Shown here one piece after another: positions 31,490 to 38,588 of a DNA stretch of 40,890 nt. Source of the DNA: a virus; the IMG/VR virus record IMGVR_UViG_3300011116_000528, positions 1-40,890 of that record; one strand, given 5' to 3'. The position numbers and the translations under genes are program-made. The notes below the pieces were generated by a model. The model did no database searches. It was not told where the DNA came from and saw only the letters and a list, made by a program, of their open reading frames with translations. How positions within the stretch are numbered: position 1 is the first letter of the stretch; the number at the start of each line of letters is the position of its first letter.

Positions 31490-31774
31490 TCAATCAATTA
31501 TAAGCTTTATAAGCCTTGCGGCTGATTCTTTTAAAGTATCGGTTTCCTTTGCATGATAAAGTTGGTAACAAATGCTTATCATTCTTTCTTTATTCATTGA
31601 TTGATAGGCAGGCATCGTCTCAGGAATCAAAGGATTCAAGTAAAAATTTATTACCGATTGTTTGCTATTTACCGTGTCGGCAAAGCGAATAGGAGCTGGG
31701 CGCGCGTTGAAACATCTTTGCGCCTCCTTCCATTGTTCGATGGTTAATCCGTCGGTTAATTCGTTATTTTTCAT
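31490..31774 (-). CDS. Unknown protein, 94 residues
   Basis: The last gene of the leftward block begins MKNNELTDGLTIEQWKEA and is helical, with no recognised domain. It includes NKERMISICYQLYHAKE and ends ARLIKLIID. It lies 11 bases after the zinc-ribbon gene and upstream of the terminator at 31435. Confidence 0.55.
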   Translation of the reverse strand: MKNNELTDGLTIEQWKEAQRCFNARPAPIRFADTVNSKQSVINFYLNPLIPETMPAYQSMNKERMISICYQLYHAKETDTLKESAARLIKLIID

Positions 31775-31785
31775 TTTGCTTTGTT

Positions 31786-32121
31786 TTATTTGTGTACAGC
31801 GTTATATGTTATTTCACACATTATTGGTTGAATAATTCTGTTGTATCCAACGGTATAGCGACTGAAACAACTTTCGCAAGAAAAATACTTTGACATACAT
31901 TTACCTCCACTTTCGGTGTGCGAATATTGTGAATCAGAATCAACTTTGCCATCGCAAACAGGGCATTTATCCTTAAGGTACTTTTGCCATATCAAATCAT
32001 GCGTATATTCTCTTTTCTCAGGCATCGTTTTTTCCCTTGTAAAATCTCCGCAATCTTCGCAATACTCCCCAAAATCCATATTATTTGATTCAGAGCTGCA
32101 ATTTTTACATATATAAATCAT
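31786..32121 (-). CDS. Multiple zinc-ribbon protein, 111 residues
   Basis: Cysteine pairs CKNC (5-8), CEDC (21-24), CPVC (53-56) and CESC (78-81) suggest two zinc-ribbon modules, each with two CxxC pairs. Such proteins bind nucleic acid or proteins. It overlaps the RuvC-like gene by four bases, hinting at a link to DNA processing, but the function is unknown. Confidence 0.65.
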   Translation of the reverse strand: MIYICKNCSSESNNMDFGEYCEDCGDFTREKTMPEKREYTHDLIWQKYLKDKCPVCDGKVDSDSQYSHTESGGKCMSKYFSCESCFSRYTVGYNRIIQPIMCEITYNAVHK

Positions 32122-32594
32122 CTTTTGATATAATTTTTTGCCATAAGCGCAAGGAAAAAAGCGTCGATTTCGTCTTGGCTTATTTTGGCTGGTTTAAAAT
32201 CTGGTTCAAATTTCAATCGCTCACTTGCGACCACTTTCATAAATATGTCTTTATTAAACTTTTTACCCTTTGCCTCAGGGCTAATATTGTATGCTTCCAA
32301 GTTGTAACTTTTTATCCATTCATAAGCAATTCGCGAAGCGGCTTGGTTCATGCCAACGTTGCGGGACATTTTGGAAAGGATCGCGCGGTTTATTGAATTA
32401 TTAAAAGTCACATTCTGAAGGCTTGAATCTTCGACAAGAACAATGGGGTTTTCATATGCCACCCAGGTTATAACGTCTCCGATGAAATCAGCAAACCTTT
32501 TATACTTTCTAAAAATCATGGTTCGGTCTGCAATAATGCAAACCGCCATGCCACTTAATCTTAACGCTGGGTCAACACCTATTAGTGTCCTCAT
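32118..32594 (-). CDS. RuvC-like Holliday junction resolvase
   Basis: The 158-residue protein has the RNase H-like core of RuvC-type resolvases: Asp8 in IGVDPALRLSG, Glu55 in VLVEDSS, and Asp141/Asp144 in SQDEIDAFFLA. It would resolve branched DNA before packaging. The length is near that of bacterial RuvC. It overlaps the gene upstream (32591) by four bases. Confidence 0.8.
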   Translation of the reverse strand: MRTLIGVDPALRLSGMAVCIIADRTMIFRKYKRFADFIGDVITWVAYENPIVLVEDSSLQNVTFNNSINRAILSKMSRNVGMNQAASRIAYEWIKSYNLEAYNISPEAKGKKFNKDIFMKVVASERLKFEPDFKPAKISQDEIDAFFLALMAKNYIKR

Positions 32595-33019
32595 TTGTTT
32601 TTAATTGTTTCAATCATTTTTTGCAAAAGCATTAATTCTAATTGATTTTTATTTACAAACGTTGCAATCTCTCCGTCTATTCTAATTATTTCTGCCTGAA
32701 CATTCATATTTTTATAATATCTATAAATAACAGCATTAAAAAATTTTAATGAATTATTTTTGATAAATTCAGAATATGGTATAATTGAATAATCTAAACC
32801 ATAATTTTCACTAAAAAATCTAAATGCCTGGGAAAATGTTGGCGCTAAAGTAATTCCTAATTTTTTGTTAAGCATGTAATTCAAATCATTATCTATATCC
32901 ATAGATAAATTTGTTCTTAATTTACCAGTAACGTTATAATAATATGTAAAACAAGGTTCATTAAATCCAAATTCCCTGAGCGCTAAAGCCATTTCATAAC
33001 TTACAAATTCATTTATCAT
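32591..33019 (-). CDS. Unknown protein common in Bacteroidota phages, 142 residues
   Basis: The N-terminus FVSYEMALALREFGFNEP and the middle block APTFSQAFRFFSENYGL resemble a hypothetical protein family seen in Bacteroidota phages and prophages (recalled from family pattern, not looked up). It is helical with no catalytic motif. It lies between the membrane protein at 33022 and the resolvase gene, with overlaps of a few bases, so it is co-transcribed. Confidence 0.6.
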   Translation of the reverse strand: MINEFVSYEMALALREFGFNEPCFTYYYNVTGKLRTNLSMDIDNDLNYMLNKKLGITLAPTFSQAFRFFSENYGLDYSIIPYSEFIKNNSLKFFNAVIYRYYKNMNVQAEIIRIDGEIATFVNKNQLELMLLQKMIETIKNK

Positions 33020-33021
33020 GG

Positions 33022-33570
33022 CTATAAGGTTATTGTTTTGAATGAAGATACAAAGTTTTTTGCCGTTGTTCCCGTGGTTTCATTGTTTTCTTTTACCTCA
33101 ACCTTTACGCGTGGTTTCCTTTTGCGCTTTGGCTTTGGCTCAGGTGCATTGATACCATAAGCCTCAACGCCCTTGTCAACAAAGTTGATTTCAAGAAGGT
33201 AACCGAAAACAATGATGGTTCCAACGAATAAAAACATGGTGATAAATTCGCCGCCTTCATATTGTTCCTGTAAGCCAAAGAAGATTTCAACCAAGGCGAC
33301 AAGGGTAGCTCCCAGGGCAATCTTCGGAGGGTAAGTACTTCGCCCTTTGGTTGGATTCAAGAAATCCATGAAAACCACGGCAAACCTTCCGAGTTGCAAG
33401 ATACTGGCGGCAATAATCGCAAGCCAAAAGTCAATGGGGAGAAAAATGGCGGTTAGGTAGGCGTTAATGCCATACGTTAAAACGATTGTTAAAAGCATGA
33501 TGGTTGGGATGTTATCCGAAATTGATTCGAATGTCCATTTAAATTGTAAATTGTTGAAATTTTTTTCCAT
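33022..33570 (-). CDS. Integral membrane protein, 182 residues
   Basis: Four hydrophobic segments are visible (TIMLLTIVLTYGINAYL, FWLAIIAASILQLGRFAV, ALGATLVALVEIFFGL, FITMFLFVGTIIVFGYLL), followed by a basic linker (PKPKRKRKPRVKVEVK) and soluble tail. The pattern is of a small four-span membrane protein with its C-terminus probably inside. Function is unknown; an envelope-modifying or superinfection role is possible. Confidence 0.65.
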   Translation of the reverse strand: MEKNFNNLQFKWTFESISDNIPTIMLLTIVLTYGINAYLTAIFLPIDFWLAIIAASILQLGRFAVVFMDFLNPTKGRSTYPPKIALGATLVALVEIFFGLQEQYEGGEFITMFLFVGTIIVFGYLLEINFVDKGVEAYGINAPEPKPKRKRKPRVKVEVKENNETTGTTAKNFVSSFKTITL

Positions 33571-33602
33571 GATTAATTTGTTTTTGTTGTGTGTAAAAAA
33601 TT

Positions 33603-33625
33603 AGGGCAGCTGGGGGTGCTGCCCT
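33603..33625 (-). terminator. Intrinsic terminator before the membrane protein gene
   Basis: AGGGCAGC and GCTGCCCT form an 8-bp stem with a 7-base loop. On the minus strand it is followed by AA and six T. It ends the message of 33643-34134 and lies 33 bases upstream of the start at 33570, so it could act as an attenuator as well as a terminator. Confidence 0.65.
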
Positions 33626-33642
33626 GTTGAGGTGATTAATAA

Positions 33643-34134
33643 TTATTTTCTTCTCCATTCGTAGCGCACATCTTCTTTCATCCAAGAATAGCTGTGTAGT
33701 AAATTACCTTTTTTGCCGATAACTTCGCCTAAGAAAGTAGGCTCTGTCAAAGTATTGAATGGCTTGCGACCTACTTGAAAATTAGATGTTAATACATCGC
33801 CAGTCAATGTTCTAATTTCAACTTGCTCAAATCTTTCAGGATAAACCGCTCTTTCAACTCTTGAAATTAAATCATCAAGATTAAATCTTACTAAATCTAC
33901 CATAATTTCAGTAGCCTGTCTTACGCTATTGGTAGCTGAATGATCGCTAATTCTTACTTTACATACATTGATTAAATATTCAACTGGACATTCTTTTTTA
34001 ATGATAAGATAACCGCTATTTCCAAAATCAGTAGATGAAAGTGCCTGTCCAACAAAATATCCTTCTGGAAGAATAGCGTTAATAGCTTGTAATGCTACTT
34101 CCATTTTTTGTTCGATGAGTTCTAAAGTTGTCAT
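33643..34134 (-). CDS. Unknown protein, 163 residues
   Basis: The protein begins MTTLELIEQKMEVALQ, with a mixed alpha/beta profile and no recognised domain. The start at 34134 is preferred over 34209 because the upstream frame covers a promoter-like repeat (34176-34231). It has its own leader and is followed by a terminator, so it is likely a monocistronic unit. Confidence 0.6.
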   Translation of the reverse strand: MTTLELIEQKMEVALQAINAILPEGYFVGQALSSTDFGNSGYLIIKKECPVEYLINVCKVRISDHSATNSVRQATEIMVDLVRFNLDDLISRVERAVYPERFEQVEIRTLTGDVLTSNFQVGRKPFNTLTEPTFLGEVIGKKGNLLHSYSWMKEDVRYEWRRK

Positions 34135-34175
34135 TTTGTTTTGTTTTTGTTGTGTGAAATATCGTTTCGTTCTTT

Positions 34176-34231
34176 CGATATGTAAATATACAAAGTAATA
34201 TTTAAACAAAAAAATATTTACAAAAATAAAT
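34176..34231 (-). promoter_or_regulatory. AT-rich promoter-like repeat, copy C
   Basis: The minus strand shares an AAATATTTTTTT core (34208-34231 on plus: aaaaaaatatttacaaaaataaat) and a downstream TATATTTAC box with two stronger copies at 35377-35445 and 39935-40003. All three stand just upstream of leftward gene starts, with the box 29-48 bases before the ATG. The box resembles the TAnnTTTG motif with the final G changed to A. Confidence 0.5.
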
Positions 34232-34241
34232 GCAAAATAAT

Positions 34242-35084
34242 TTAAAATTCATCTCTTTTCCCTTTCAATGGGTAATGGTTCTTTTTCAACTCCCAGAACT
34301 CAGCCATTAACGAGGCGCGAAACTTGTAATCTCGATCCGTGTGATACCCTGACTTGTACACGCATTTACAAATGCTTTCGTATAACCGTATGCCTTTCAA
34401 CTTGTAATTTGCCTTCTTACAGGCGGCGTACCTTCCAGAATTTAAAACGTCTGCCCAAAGCTTCATGCCTTCTTCCGTTGTGCTTGCACTCATGAACTTG
34501 GCGCGAATATACTTGTCACGTCCGCGAATAACCTCCCGTGTTTTGTACGTTACGGATTTTTGATTTTTCAAAGCCTTCACGCCGCCAGCGTTCGCGTGCT
34601 TGCGCCAAAGTTCGGTTTCAACGCCTGATGTTGTCGCCTCAATGATGAAAAAGGAATAGATCATGGAAACAGGGAAGTCGGTCAGGTGGTGCACGTTCAT
34701 AAGCATGGATTCGTATGAATAGGCCAACCATATACGACGCATTTTAAACAAGTCTATTTTATCGAGGTTCCTGAATCCTTTGCCTTCCAGATTTCGCCTT
34801 AATTCATGATTATTCATTTTTCGTATTTCCCAACCATACGACCTTGAGCCATAAGCCTTTTCATTTACTTCGCCTTTTTCTTCCTTTGCAGGAAAGGTAA
34901 GCGTGGTAATTTTGTGAACGTAAACGGTGTCACGCTCAATGACTGGCACAAATGAAGTGTAATGATACTGGGTGTTGATTGGGGAATAAATCAACCCAAC
35001 CACGAAGGCAACGCCAACACCAGCCGCAACTTGGTACGGGAGGCGCTTGTTTTGAGGAACGTAGTCAATTATTTTGTCTTTCAT
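34242..35084 (-). CDS. Membrane-anchored glucosaminidase-like (GH73-type) protein
   Basis: The 280-residue protein has an N-terminal membrane segment (VAAGVGVAFVVGLIY, 19-33) and a domain resembling GH73/FlgJ-like glucosaminidases: FPVSMIYSFFIIEATTSG (137-154, Glu149 a catalytic candidate), ETELWRKHANAGGVK (156-170) and a helical end with AAGRYAACKKA-like features. It would trim peptidoglycan from the inner membrane. Its presence in the early, leftward block, not the lysis cassette, suggests envelope modification during infection rather than final lysis, although a second lysin role is possible. Confidence 0.6.
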   Translation of the reverse strand: MKDKIIDYVPQNKRLPYQVAAGVGVAFVVGLIYSPINTQYHYTSFVPVIERDTVYVHKITTLTFPAKEEKGEVNEKAYGSRSYGWEIRKMNNHELRRNLEGKGFRNLDKIDLFKMRRIWLAYSYESMLMNVHHLTDFPVSMIYSFFIIEATTSGVETELWRKHANAGGVKALKNQKSVTYKTREVIRGRDKYIRAKFMSASTTEEGMKLWADVLNSGRYAACKKANYKLKGIRLYESICKCVYKSGYHTDRDYKFRASLMAEFWELKKNHYPLKGKRDEF

Positions 35085-35112
35085 AAAATTGGTTTTTTAT
35101 AAATGAAAAATT

Positions 35113-35132
35113 GGGCGGATTGGTTACCGCCC
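35113..35132 (-). terminator. Intrinsic terminator after the 72-residue gene
   Basis: GGGCGG and CCGCCC form a 6-bp GC stem with an 8-base loop; the minus strand continues AATTTTT. It ends the message of 35140-35358 and lies 29 bases before the glucosaminidase-like gene. Confidence 0.65.
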
Positions 35133-35139
35133 TGCTTAA

Positions 35140-35358
35140 TTAATAATTTACTCTCCTTGCGCCTACTAATTGGTTTTCATTAAACTTACATTCCTGTACT
35201 GCTTTCATGAAGCATTCATGATAATCTTTGCCATCGGTTACAATGAATGAACATTTGCTATTTCTTCCTTCTTTCAATGCACCTGTTTTTGTTACTGCTT
35301 GTTTTACACTTCTGTGACGAGTGTATAAAAATCTCCAAGATTGAATTTCGTTTGTCAT
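35140..35358 (-). CDS. Unknown basic protein, 72 residues
   Basis: The protein begins MTNEIQSWRFLYTRHRS and looks beta/alpha, with KCSFIVTDGKDYHECF in the middle. No family is recognised. It is preceded by the AT-rich promoter-like repeat at 35377-35445 and followed by a terminator, so it forms a short unit of its own. Confidence 0.6.
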   Translation of the reverse strand: MTNEIQSWRFLYTRHRSVKQAVTKTGALKEGRNSKCSFIVTDGKDYHECFMKAVQECKFNENQLVGARRVNY

Positions 35359-35376
35359 GATTGATATATTTTTGTT

Positions 35377-35445
35377 TTTTCAATACGTAAATTTAATATT
35401 AATTATTTGAATAAAAAAATATTTACAAAAATAAATTAAAAAAAA
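35377..35445 (-). promoter_or_regulatory. AT-rich promoter-like repeat, copy B
   Basis: This 69-base element is identical to 39935-40003 at 66 positions. On the minus strand it begins with eight T that also form the tail of a terminator, then TAAATATTTTTTTATTC and the box TAAATTTAC (plus 35387-35395). It stands 29 bases before the ATG at 35358. It probably acts as a combined terminator tail and promoter between units. Confidence 0.6.
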
Positions 35446-35469
35446 TGTCCGCATCGGTTGACACGGACA
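35446..35469 (-). terminator. Intrinsic terminator of the dcd-containing unit
   Basis: TGTCCG and CGGACA form a 6-bp stem with a 12-base loop, followed on the minus strand by eight T (35438-35445) shared with the repeat element. It closes the unit that includes the small genes 35504-36805. Confidence 0.65.
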
Positions 35470-35503
35470 CAGAAGAACACTTTAACAACTTACTACTTCA
35501 CAT

Positions 35504-35650
35504 TTATTTCCTGTATTCTCCAAACTTTGAAATGCTTATCTCAAAGTTTTTAATATCAATTTTTAATTCCTTAAATTGTTCCAATGCCTTTTCCATATTT
35601 TCGGCTTCGATAATCATTCGTTTGTCATTGTACTTGATTTCATATTTCAT
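35504..35650 (-). CDS. Small unknown protein, 48 residues
   Basis: The short frame begins MKYEIKYNDKRMIIEAEN and ends SISKFGEYRK. A beta strand plus helix plus strand layout is likely (ALEQFKELKIDIKNFEI). It overlaps the stop of the preceding 41-residue gene by one base (TAATG), the main evidence that it is real. Confidence 0.55.
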   Translation of the reverse strand: MKYEIKYNDKRMIIEAENMEKALEQFKELKIDIKNFEISISKFGEYRK

Positions 35651-35775
35651 TAGTACCATTTTTTTAAAAGGTCAACAATAAAATAAATGGCAAATACCAA
35701 AGTTACAATGCCTCCCGCGGCAACGAAGATGTTGGCAAGGTCTTTGATTAACTTTTCTTTTTCTCTTTCAGTCAT
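35650..35775 (-). CDS. Small single-span membrane peptide, 41 residues
   Basis: A charged start (MTEREKEKLIKDLAN) precedes a hydrophobic span (IFVAAGGIVTLVFAIYFIV), then DLLKKWY. It begins inside the end of the 35768 gene, with an overlap of eight bases (or eleven if ATG at 35778 is used), and overlaps the next gene by one base. Function is unknown. Confidence 0.55.
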   Translation of the reverse strand: MTEREKEKLIKDLANIFVAAGGIVTLVFAIYFIVDLLKKWY

Positions 35776-36025
35776 CATGGTTTTCTTTTTTTTTGTTTTC
35801 TTGATAAATTTTCATTTTAGCCAATAATATATCCTTATTTTTTGCATAATAAGTCCTATTTCTTTCTCTCATTTTTTCCAAATACTCAGGCGTCCATTTT
35901 TCGCGAGCCTTCTTTCTATATTCATTATTTTTTAATCGCCGTTTTTCCTTTATAAATGCGTTTAAATTTGCCTTCCATTTAACCATATAGGCGGCGCGTT
36001 TTGCTTTCTTTTCTTCGTCACTCAT
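35768..36025 (-). CDS. Lys/Arg-rich repeat protein, 85 residues (paralogue)
   Basis: The protein is highly basic and helical, with RNRTYYAKNKDILLAKMK near the end; it shares composition and the Y-Y-x-x-N-K/H-x-x-x-x-K pattern with the adjacent gene at 36018 and the rightward gene at 4939. Its start overlaps the preceding stop by eight bases. It may bind DNA or RNA; no catalytic residues are evident. Confidence 0.55.
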   Translation of the reverse strand: MSDEEKKAKRAAYMVKWKANLNAFIKEKRRLKNNEYRKKAREKWTPEYLEKMRERNRTYYAKNKDILLAKMKIYQENKKKENHDD

Positions 36026-36269
36026 ATTTACTTTTTAATTTTCGTTCACGATATTCTTTTGCTTTGATTTTCAATGCCTCATGGTTTGCATAATAATAAG
36101 CAAGGCTTTTGTCTTTCCTTATTTGCCTTTCTTCGTCCGTCAACTTCCAGTAATTGTCCTTATTCCTGAGGCGTGTTGCCTCCCTTCTTTTATCCTTTTG
36201 GAAGGCTGGCATATTATGGTAATATTCACGGTCATACGCCCGTTGCTTTTCCCTTTCTTCGTCTGTCAT
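36018..36269 (-). CDS. Lys/Arg-rich repeat protein, 83 residues (paralogue)
   Basis: Like its neighbour at 35768 it begins with a D-E-E-R/K-x-K run (MTDEEREKQRAYDREYY) and continues with LTDEERQIRKDKSLAYYYANHEAL. The repeat of TDEER within the same protein suggests an internal duplication. It overlaps the dcd gene by four bases (ATGA) and its neighbour by eight. Possibly a small nucleic-acid-binding protein. Confidence 0.55.
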   Translation of the reverse strand: MTDEEREKQRAYDREYYHNMPAFQKDKRREATRLRNKDNYWKLTDEERQIRKDKSLAYYYANHEALKIKAKEYRERKLKSKYE

Positions 36270-36805
36270 GGCTGCTTGTTTAAATAATTCTTTGAAGCAA
36301 CTGGATCTTTGCCTTGATTTGAATACTTTGCATCCTCCTTTTTATCGTAGCTTATTTTAGGCATCTCGCTAATTTCATGATAAACTATTTGCGCTATTTT
36401 CATTCCAGGATAAATCTTTATTCTTTGCACAGCAATTAATTCCAATGTCCAATGTCCTTTGAATCCAACGTCGCCAAATCCTGCAGTAACGTGGACAAAT
36501 AATCCTAATCTTCCTAATGATGACTTTCCCTGTATCACTGGCACATGGCGAAGTGTTTCCGTATATTCCACAGTTGAGGCAAGGTAAACAATGCCAGGTT
36601 GCAAAATCAAACCTTCATCGGGAATAATCATTGGAGTGGATGGGTTTTTCTTGCGAACGTCCAACACGCGCTCCGTGTAAAGAACAAGGGTATTTGACAA
36701 AGTTAAATCGTAACTATTAGTACCAAGGTTTTCAAGGTTGAAAGGCTCAATAACGATGTTTCCTTCGCTAATTTCGTCAATGATGGTTTTGTCGGTTAAA
36801 ATCAT
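36266..36805 (-). CDS. dcd: dCTP deaminase
   Basis: The 179-residue enzyme has the trimeric dCTP deaminase fold: GTNSYDLTLSNTL (28-40), GKSSLGRLGL (93-102) with the conserved Arg99, and the catalytic Glu122 in GHWTLEL. It converts dCTP to dUTP, feeding thymidylate synthesis or biasing the dNTP pool. The end segment (KYSNQGKDPVASK) matches the usual flexible C-terminus that closes over substrate. It is co-transcribed with a dNTP diphosphohydrolase-like gene upstream. Confidence 0.9.
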   Translation of the reverse strand: MILTDKTIIDEISEGNIVIEPFNLENLGTNSYDLTLSNTLVLYTERVLDVRKKNPSTPMIIPDEGLILQPGIVYLASTVEYTETLRHVPVIQGKSSLGRLGLFVHVTAGFGDVGFKGHWTLELIAVQRIKIYPGMKIAQIVYHEISEMPKISYDKKEDAKYSNQGKDPVASKNYLNKQP

Positions 36806-37017
36806 TTTGTTTCGTTTTTATAGGTTTCGTTGTAATATTGTTCACCACATTTAATAATAAAACCATTTGGATTTCCCTCATCAAAAGCATCTTTTATCTG
36901 CTCCTTTTCCATTTCTTTGGCTTGTTTAAAAATATCTTTAAGATATAATCTTTGGTCAAAATTTAAATGAATTATTATTTCATCATTAAACCATTCAACT
37001 GCCGTTTGTTTACTCAT
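36802..37017 (-). CDS. Short acidic protein, 71 residues, paralogue of 37014-37307
   Basis: The protein begins MSKQTAVEWFNDEIIIHL, with QAKEMEKEQIKDAFDEG in the middle, and ends with the eleven residues YYNETYKNETK, shared exactly with the next gene. The ATGA overlaps on both sides show coupling. A related family is known in Bacteroidota phages and prophages from pattern memory; function is unknown. Confidence 0.6.
   Translation of the reverse strand: MSKQTAVEWFNDEIIIHLNFDQRLYLKDIFKQAKEMEKEQIKDAFDEGNPNGFIIKCGEQYYNETYKNETK
36803..36840. repeat. 38-base direct repeat at gene 3' end, copy 1
   Basis: This element differs from 37015-37052 at two positions. It covers the last codons of the 71-residue gene and the start of dcd. 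It probably arose by duplication of a gene end, and it marks these paralogues as a tandem duplication. Confidence 0.75.
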
Positions 37018-37307
37018 TTTGTTTCGTTTTTATAAGTTTCGTTGTAATATTCTGCTGCTTGTTTTTTTAACTCTATTCTAATTTCATCAACGGAAAGCCC
37101 TTTGTAATTTTTCATTATTAAAGGATCAATAAGCCCAGTTACATAAGAATCCATTATTTTCTCCTTTTCCATTTCTCTACCTTGTTCTTGTTGCCATTTA
37201 GAACCAGCGATAAAACCAGTTATATAAGCTTGTTGGACATAATCAGACATAGTTTCATCATTTCGCCAAAATCTTTCTGCAACTTCTTCAATTGTTTCTT
37301 TTTTCAT
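37014..37307 (-). CDS. Acidic protein, 97 residues, paralogue of 36802-37017
   Basis: The protein begins MKKETIEEVAERFWRND and contains REMEKEKIMDSYVTGLID, ending with YYNETYKNETK as in the gene downstream. It has 26 extra residues at the N-terminus, including YITGFIAGSKWQQEQG. Function is unknown. It sits between the diphosphohydrolase-like gene and the shorter paralogue, with ATGA overlaps. Confidence 0.6.
   Translation of the reverse strand: MKKETIEEVAERFWRNDETMSDYVQQAYITGFIAGSKWQQEQGREMEKEKIMDSYVTGLIDPLIMKNYKGLSVDEIRIELKKQAAEYYNETYKNETK
37015..37052. repeat. 38-base direct repeat at gene 3' end, copy 2
   Basis: This copy pairs with 36803-36840. It covers the last codons of the 97-residue gene and the start codon of the next. 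Confidence 0.75.
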
Positions 37308-37633
37308 TTCTCGTACTTTTTTCGGTTATCAAATTCCTTTTTAGTAAAATAATATTCAGTCAGCATTTGCGCGTTGCATTGCAAGTGAGCCGCATGAAGG
37401 CAACCGTCCTCTGGGTCAATGTCCTCACCGAGGCGAATGGCTTCAATGTGACGCAAGGCAGAGGCAATCACCTCGCTCCATGGCATCCCCTTTTCCCAGT
37501 TGCCAGCAGGATATTTATCAAGTCCCTTCGTCCAGACTTTGGCACATTCACGCTGAGCCAACGGGGGGATAAGGTCGTATCTGATTTTTTCATCATTGAA
37601 CCTTAAACCCCTTGTTTCGTTTTTCTCATTCAT
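37304..37633 (-). CDS. dATP/dGTP diphosphohydrolase-like protein
   Basis: The 109-residue protein has the block RFNDEKIRYDLIPP (11-24), KYPAGNWEKGMPW (41-53), SALRHIEAIRLGEDIDPEDG (58-77) and LHAAHLQCNAQML, which is the pattern of the phage dATP/dGTP diphosphohydrolase N-terminal (PF18909) family. Members with a PurZ partner help make 2-aminoadenine, but no PurZ gene is seen here. A pool-balancing role with dCTP deaminase is more likely. It overlaps the RecB-like nuclease gene by eight bases. Confidence 0.75.
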   Translation of the reverse strand: MNEKNETRGLRFNDEKIRYDLIPPLAQRECAKVWTKGLDKYPAGNWEKGMPWSEVIASALRHIEAIRLGEDIDPEDGCLHAAHLQCNAQMLTEYYFTKKEFDNRKKYEK

Positions 37634-38225
37634 TTAAAAATCTTTTGTAGTACTCGCTTATTTCCTTACAAGTATGCTCAATTAAGACAATGGCTTTGAG
37701 TAAGTCATCCATTTCAAAGGTATGGTTTAATTCATAACTTTCGCCCGTAAAAGATAATCCGTTTTTTGTTCTCTTTGTTCCCAGCCAGTTGATTTGGCTT
37801 TCGGGAATCGTATCACCATTGACAAACATTGCCAGCGCGTAAACTTTCATTTGAAGGCTTGTTTTCAATGTCTCCATTGTCCAAGGTCTCCCTGAGGTTT
37901 TGAAGTCAATAACGCGGTTATTTTCCCTGTCCCATGCATCAATATATCCAACGACTTGAATGTCGTTTATGGAGAGGCTAATTGGTTTCTCAGCCTCAAG
38001 TCCTTTGAAGCTTTGTATTTTATCAATGTAAAAATCGGGAAAGGTCTCCATGATTATGCCGTTTTTAATAAACGCCTCCGTATCCTCGGCAAAGCGTTTG
38101 CCAAAGTCCATATAAATGGATGGTTCTTCGGGAAGGTTTAAAAAGTATCTATTGATATACTTTTGGCGGTCACTGTACCAAAGATTTATTTGGCTGACTG
38201 ATATATATTTTTTTGGAAGGAGCAT
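37626..38225 (-). CDS. RecB/Cas4-family PD-(D/E)XK nuclease
   Basis: The 199-residue protein has the nuclease core of RecB-like exonucleases: Asp96 in GYIDAWDR, Asp107 and Lys109 in VIDFKTSG, and the QMKVYALAM motif (125-133) with its conserved Gln and Tyr. No iron-sulphur cysteines are seen, so it is RecB-like rather than Cas4 proper. It probably processes phage or host DNA ends in recombination, paired with the single-strand-binding-like gene upstream. Start at 38225. Confidence 0.75.
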   Translation of the reverse strand: MLLPKKYISVSQINLWYSDRQKYINRYFLNLPEEPSIYMDFGKRFAEDTEAFIKNGIIMETFPDFYIDKIQSFKGLEAEKPISLSINDIQVVGYIDAWDRENNRVIDFKTSGRPWTMETLKTSLQMKVYALAMFVNGDTIPESQINWLGTKRTKNGLSFTGESYELNHTFEMDDLLKAIVLIEHTCKEISEYYKRFLNE

Positions 38226-38227
38226 GG

Positions 38228-38536
38228 TTATCTTAATTTTATGTTTTTAAACAAATCAATGATACTTTTAATCGTTTCGTAAGAATAAATCTTAAATCCA
38301 TTTAAATAAGCCGCATCTTCAAAACAAAAATCAACATACCAATTATCGTTTAGTATATCTTCGTTGTTTATAATATCTTCATTTGCATTAGAATTAAATA
38401 TCATTTTATTTTCTAATATTAATTCATACCAAAAATAAATATTTTCTAAATCTACTGATTCTTCATCAATTATATTTGAGTGTTCATCTAAGTAAATTCT
38501 TTGAAATCCTAAATCTACAAGTTGTTTCTCTGTCAT
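38228..38536 (-). CDS. Unknown acidic protein, 102 residues
   Basis: The protein begins MTEKQLVDLGFQRIYLD and is acidic and mixed alpha/beta, with NIYFWYELILENKMIF and DNWYVDFCFEDAAYL. The start at 38536 is chosen because the upstream frame would run through the hairpin at 38565-38588. It is followed by the RecB-like gene within two bases. Function unknown. Confidence 0.55.
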   Translation of the reverse strand: MTEKQLVDLGFQRIYLDEHSNIIDEESVDLENIYFWYELILENKMIFNSNANEDIINNEDILNDNWYVDFCFEDAAYLNGFKIYSYETIKSIIDLFKNIKLR

Positions 38537-38564
38537 CTTTCTTTTGTTTTGCGGCGCGGTAAAA

Positions 38565-38588
38565 CCCCAGCCATTTTTCAGGCTGGGG
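38565..38588 (-). terminator. Hairpin between the OB-fold-like gene and the next gene
   Basis: CCCCAGCC pairs with GGCTGGGG (8 bp, 8-base loop) and the minus strand ends it with four T. The T run is short, so it may act as a partial terminator or attenuator between the genes at 38608 and 38536. Confidence 0.5.

Noticed and set aside
35445-35681. Plus-strand open frame of 78 codons
   Set aside because: It runs antisense through two well-packed minus-strand small genes (35504-35650, 35650-35775) and a terminator; it has no promoter and a composition typical of a shadow frame.
37304-37633. 2-aminoadenine (Z-genome) system
   Set aside because: The diphosphohydrolase-like protein resembles proteins found with PurZ, but no PurZ-like gene or special polymerase is present in the window.
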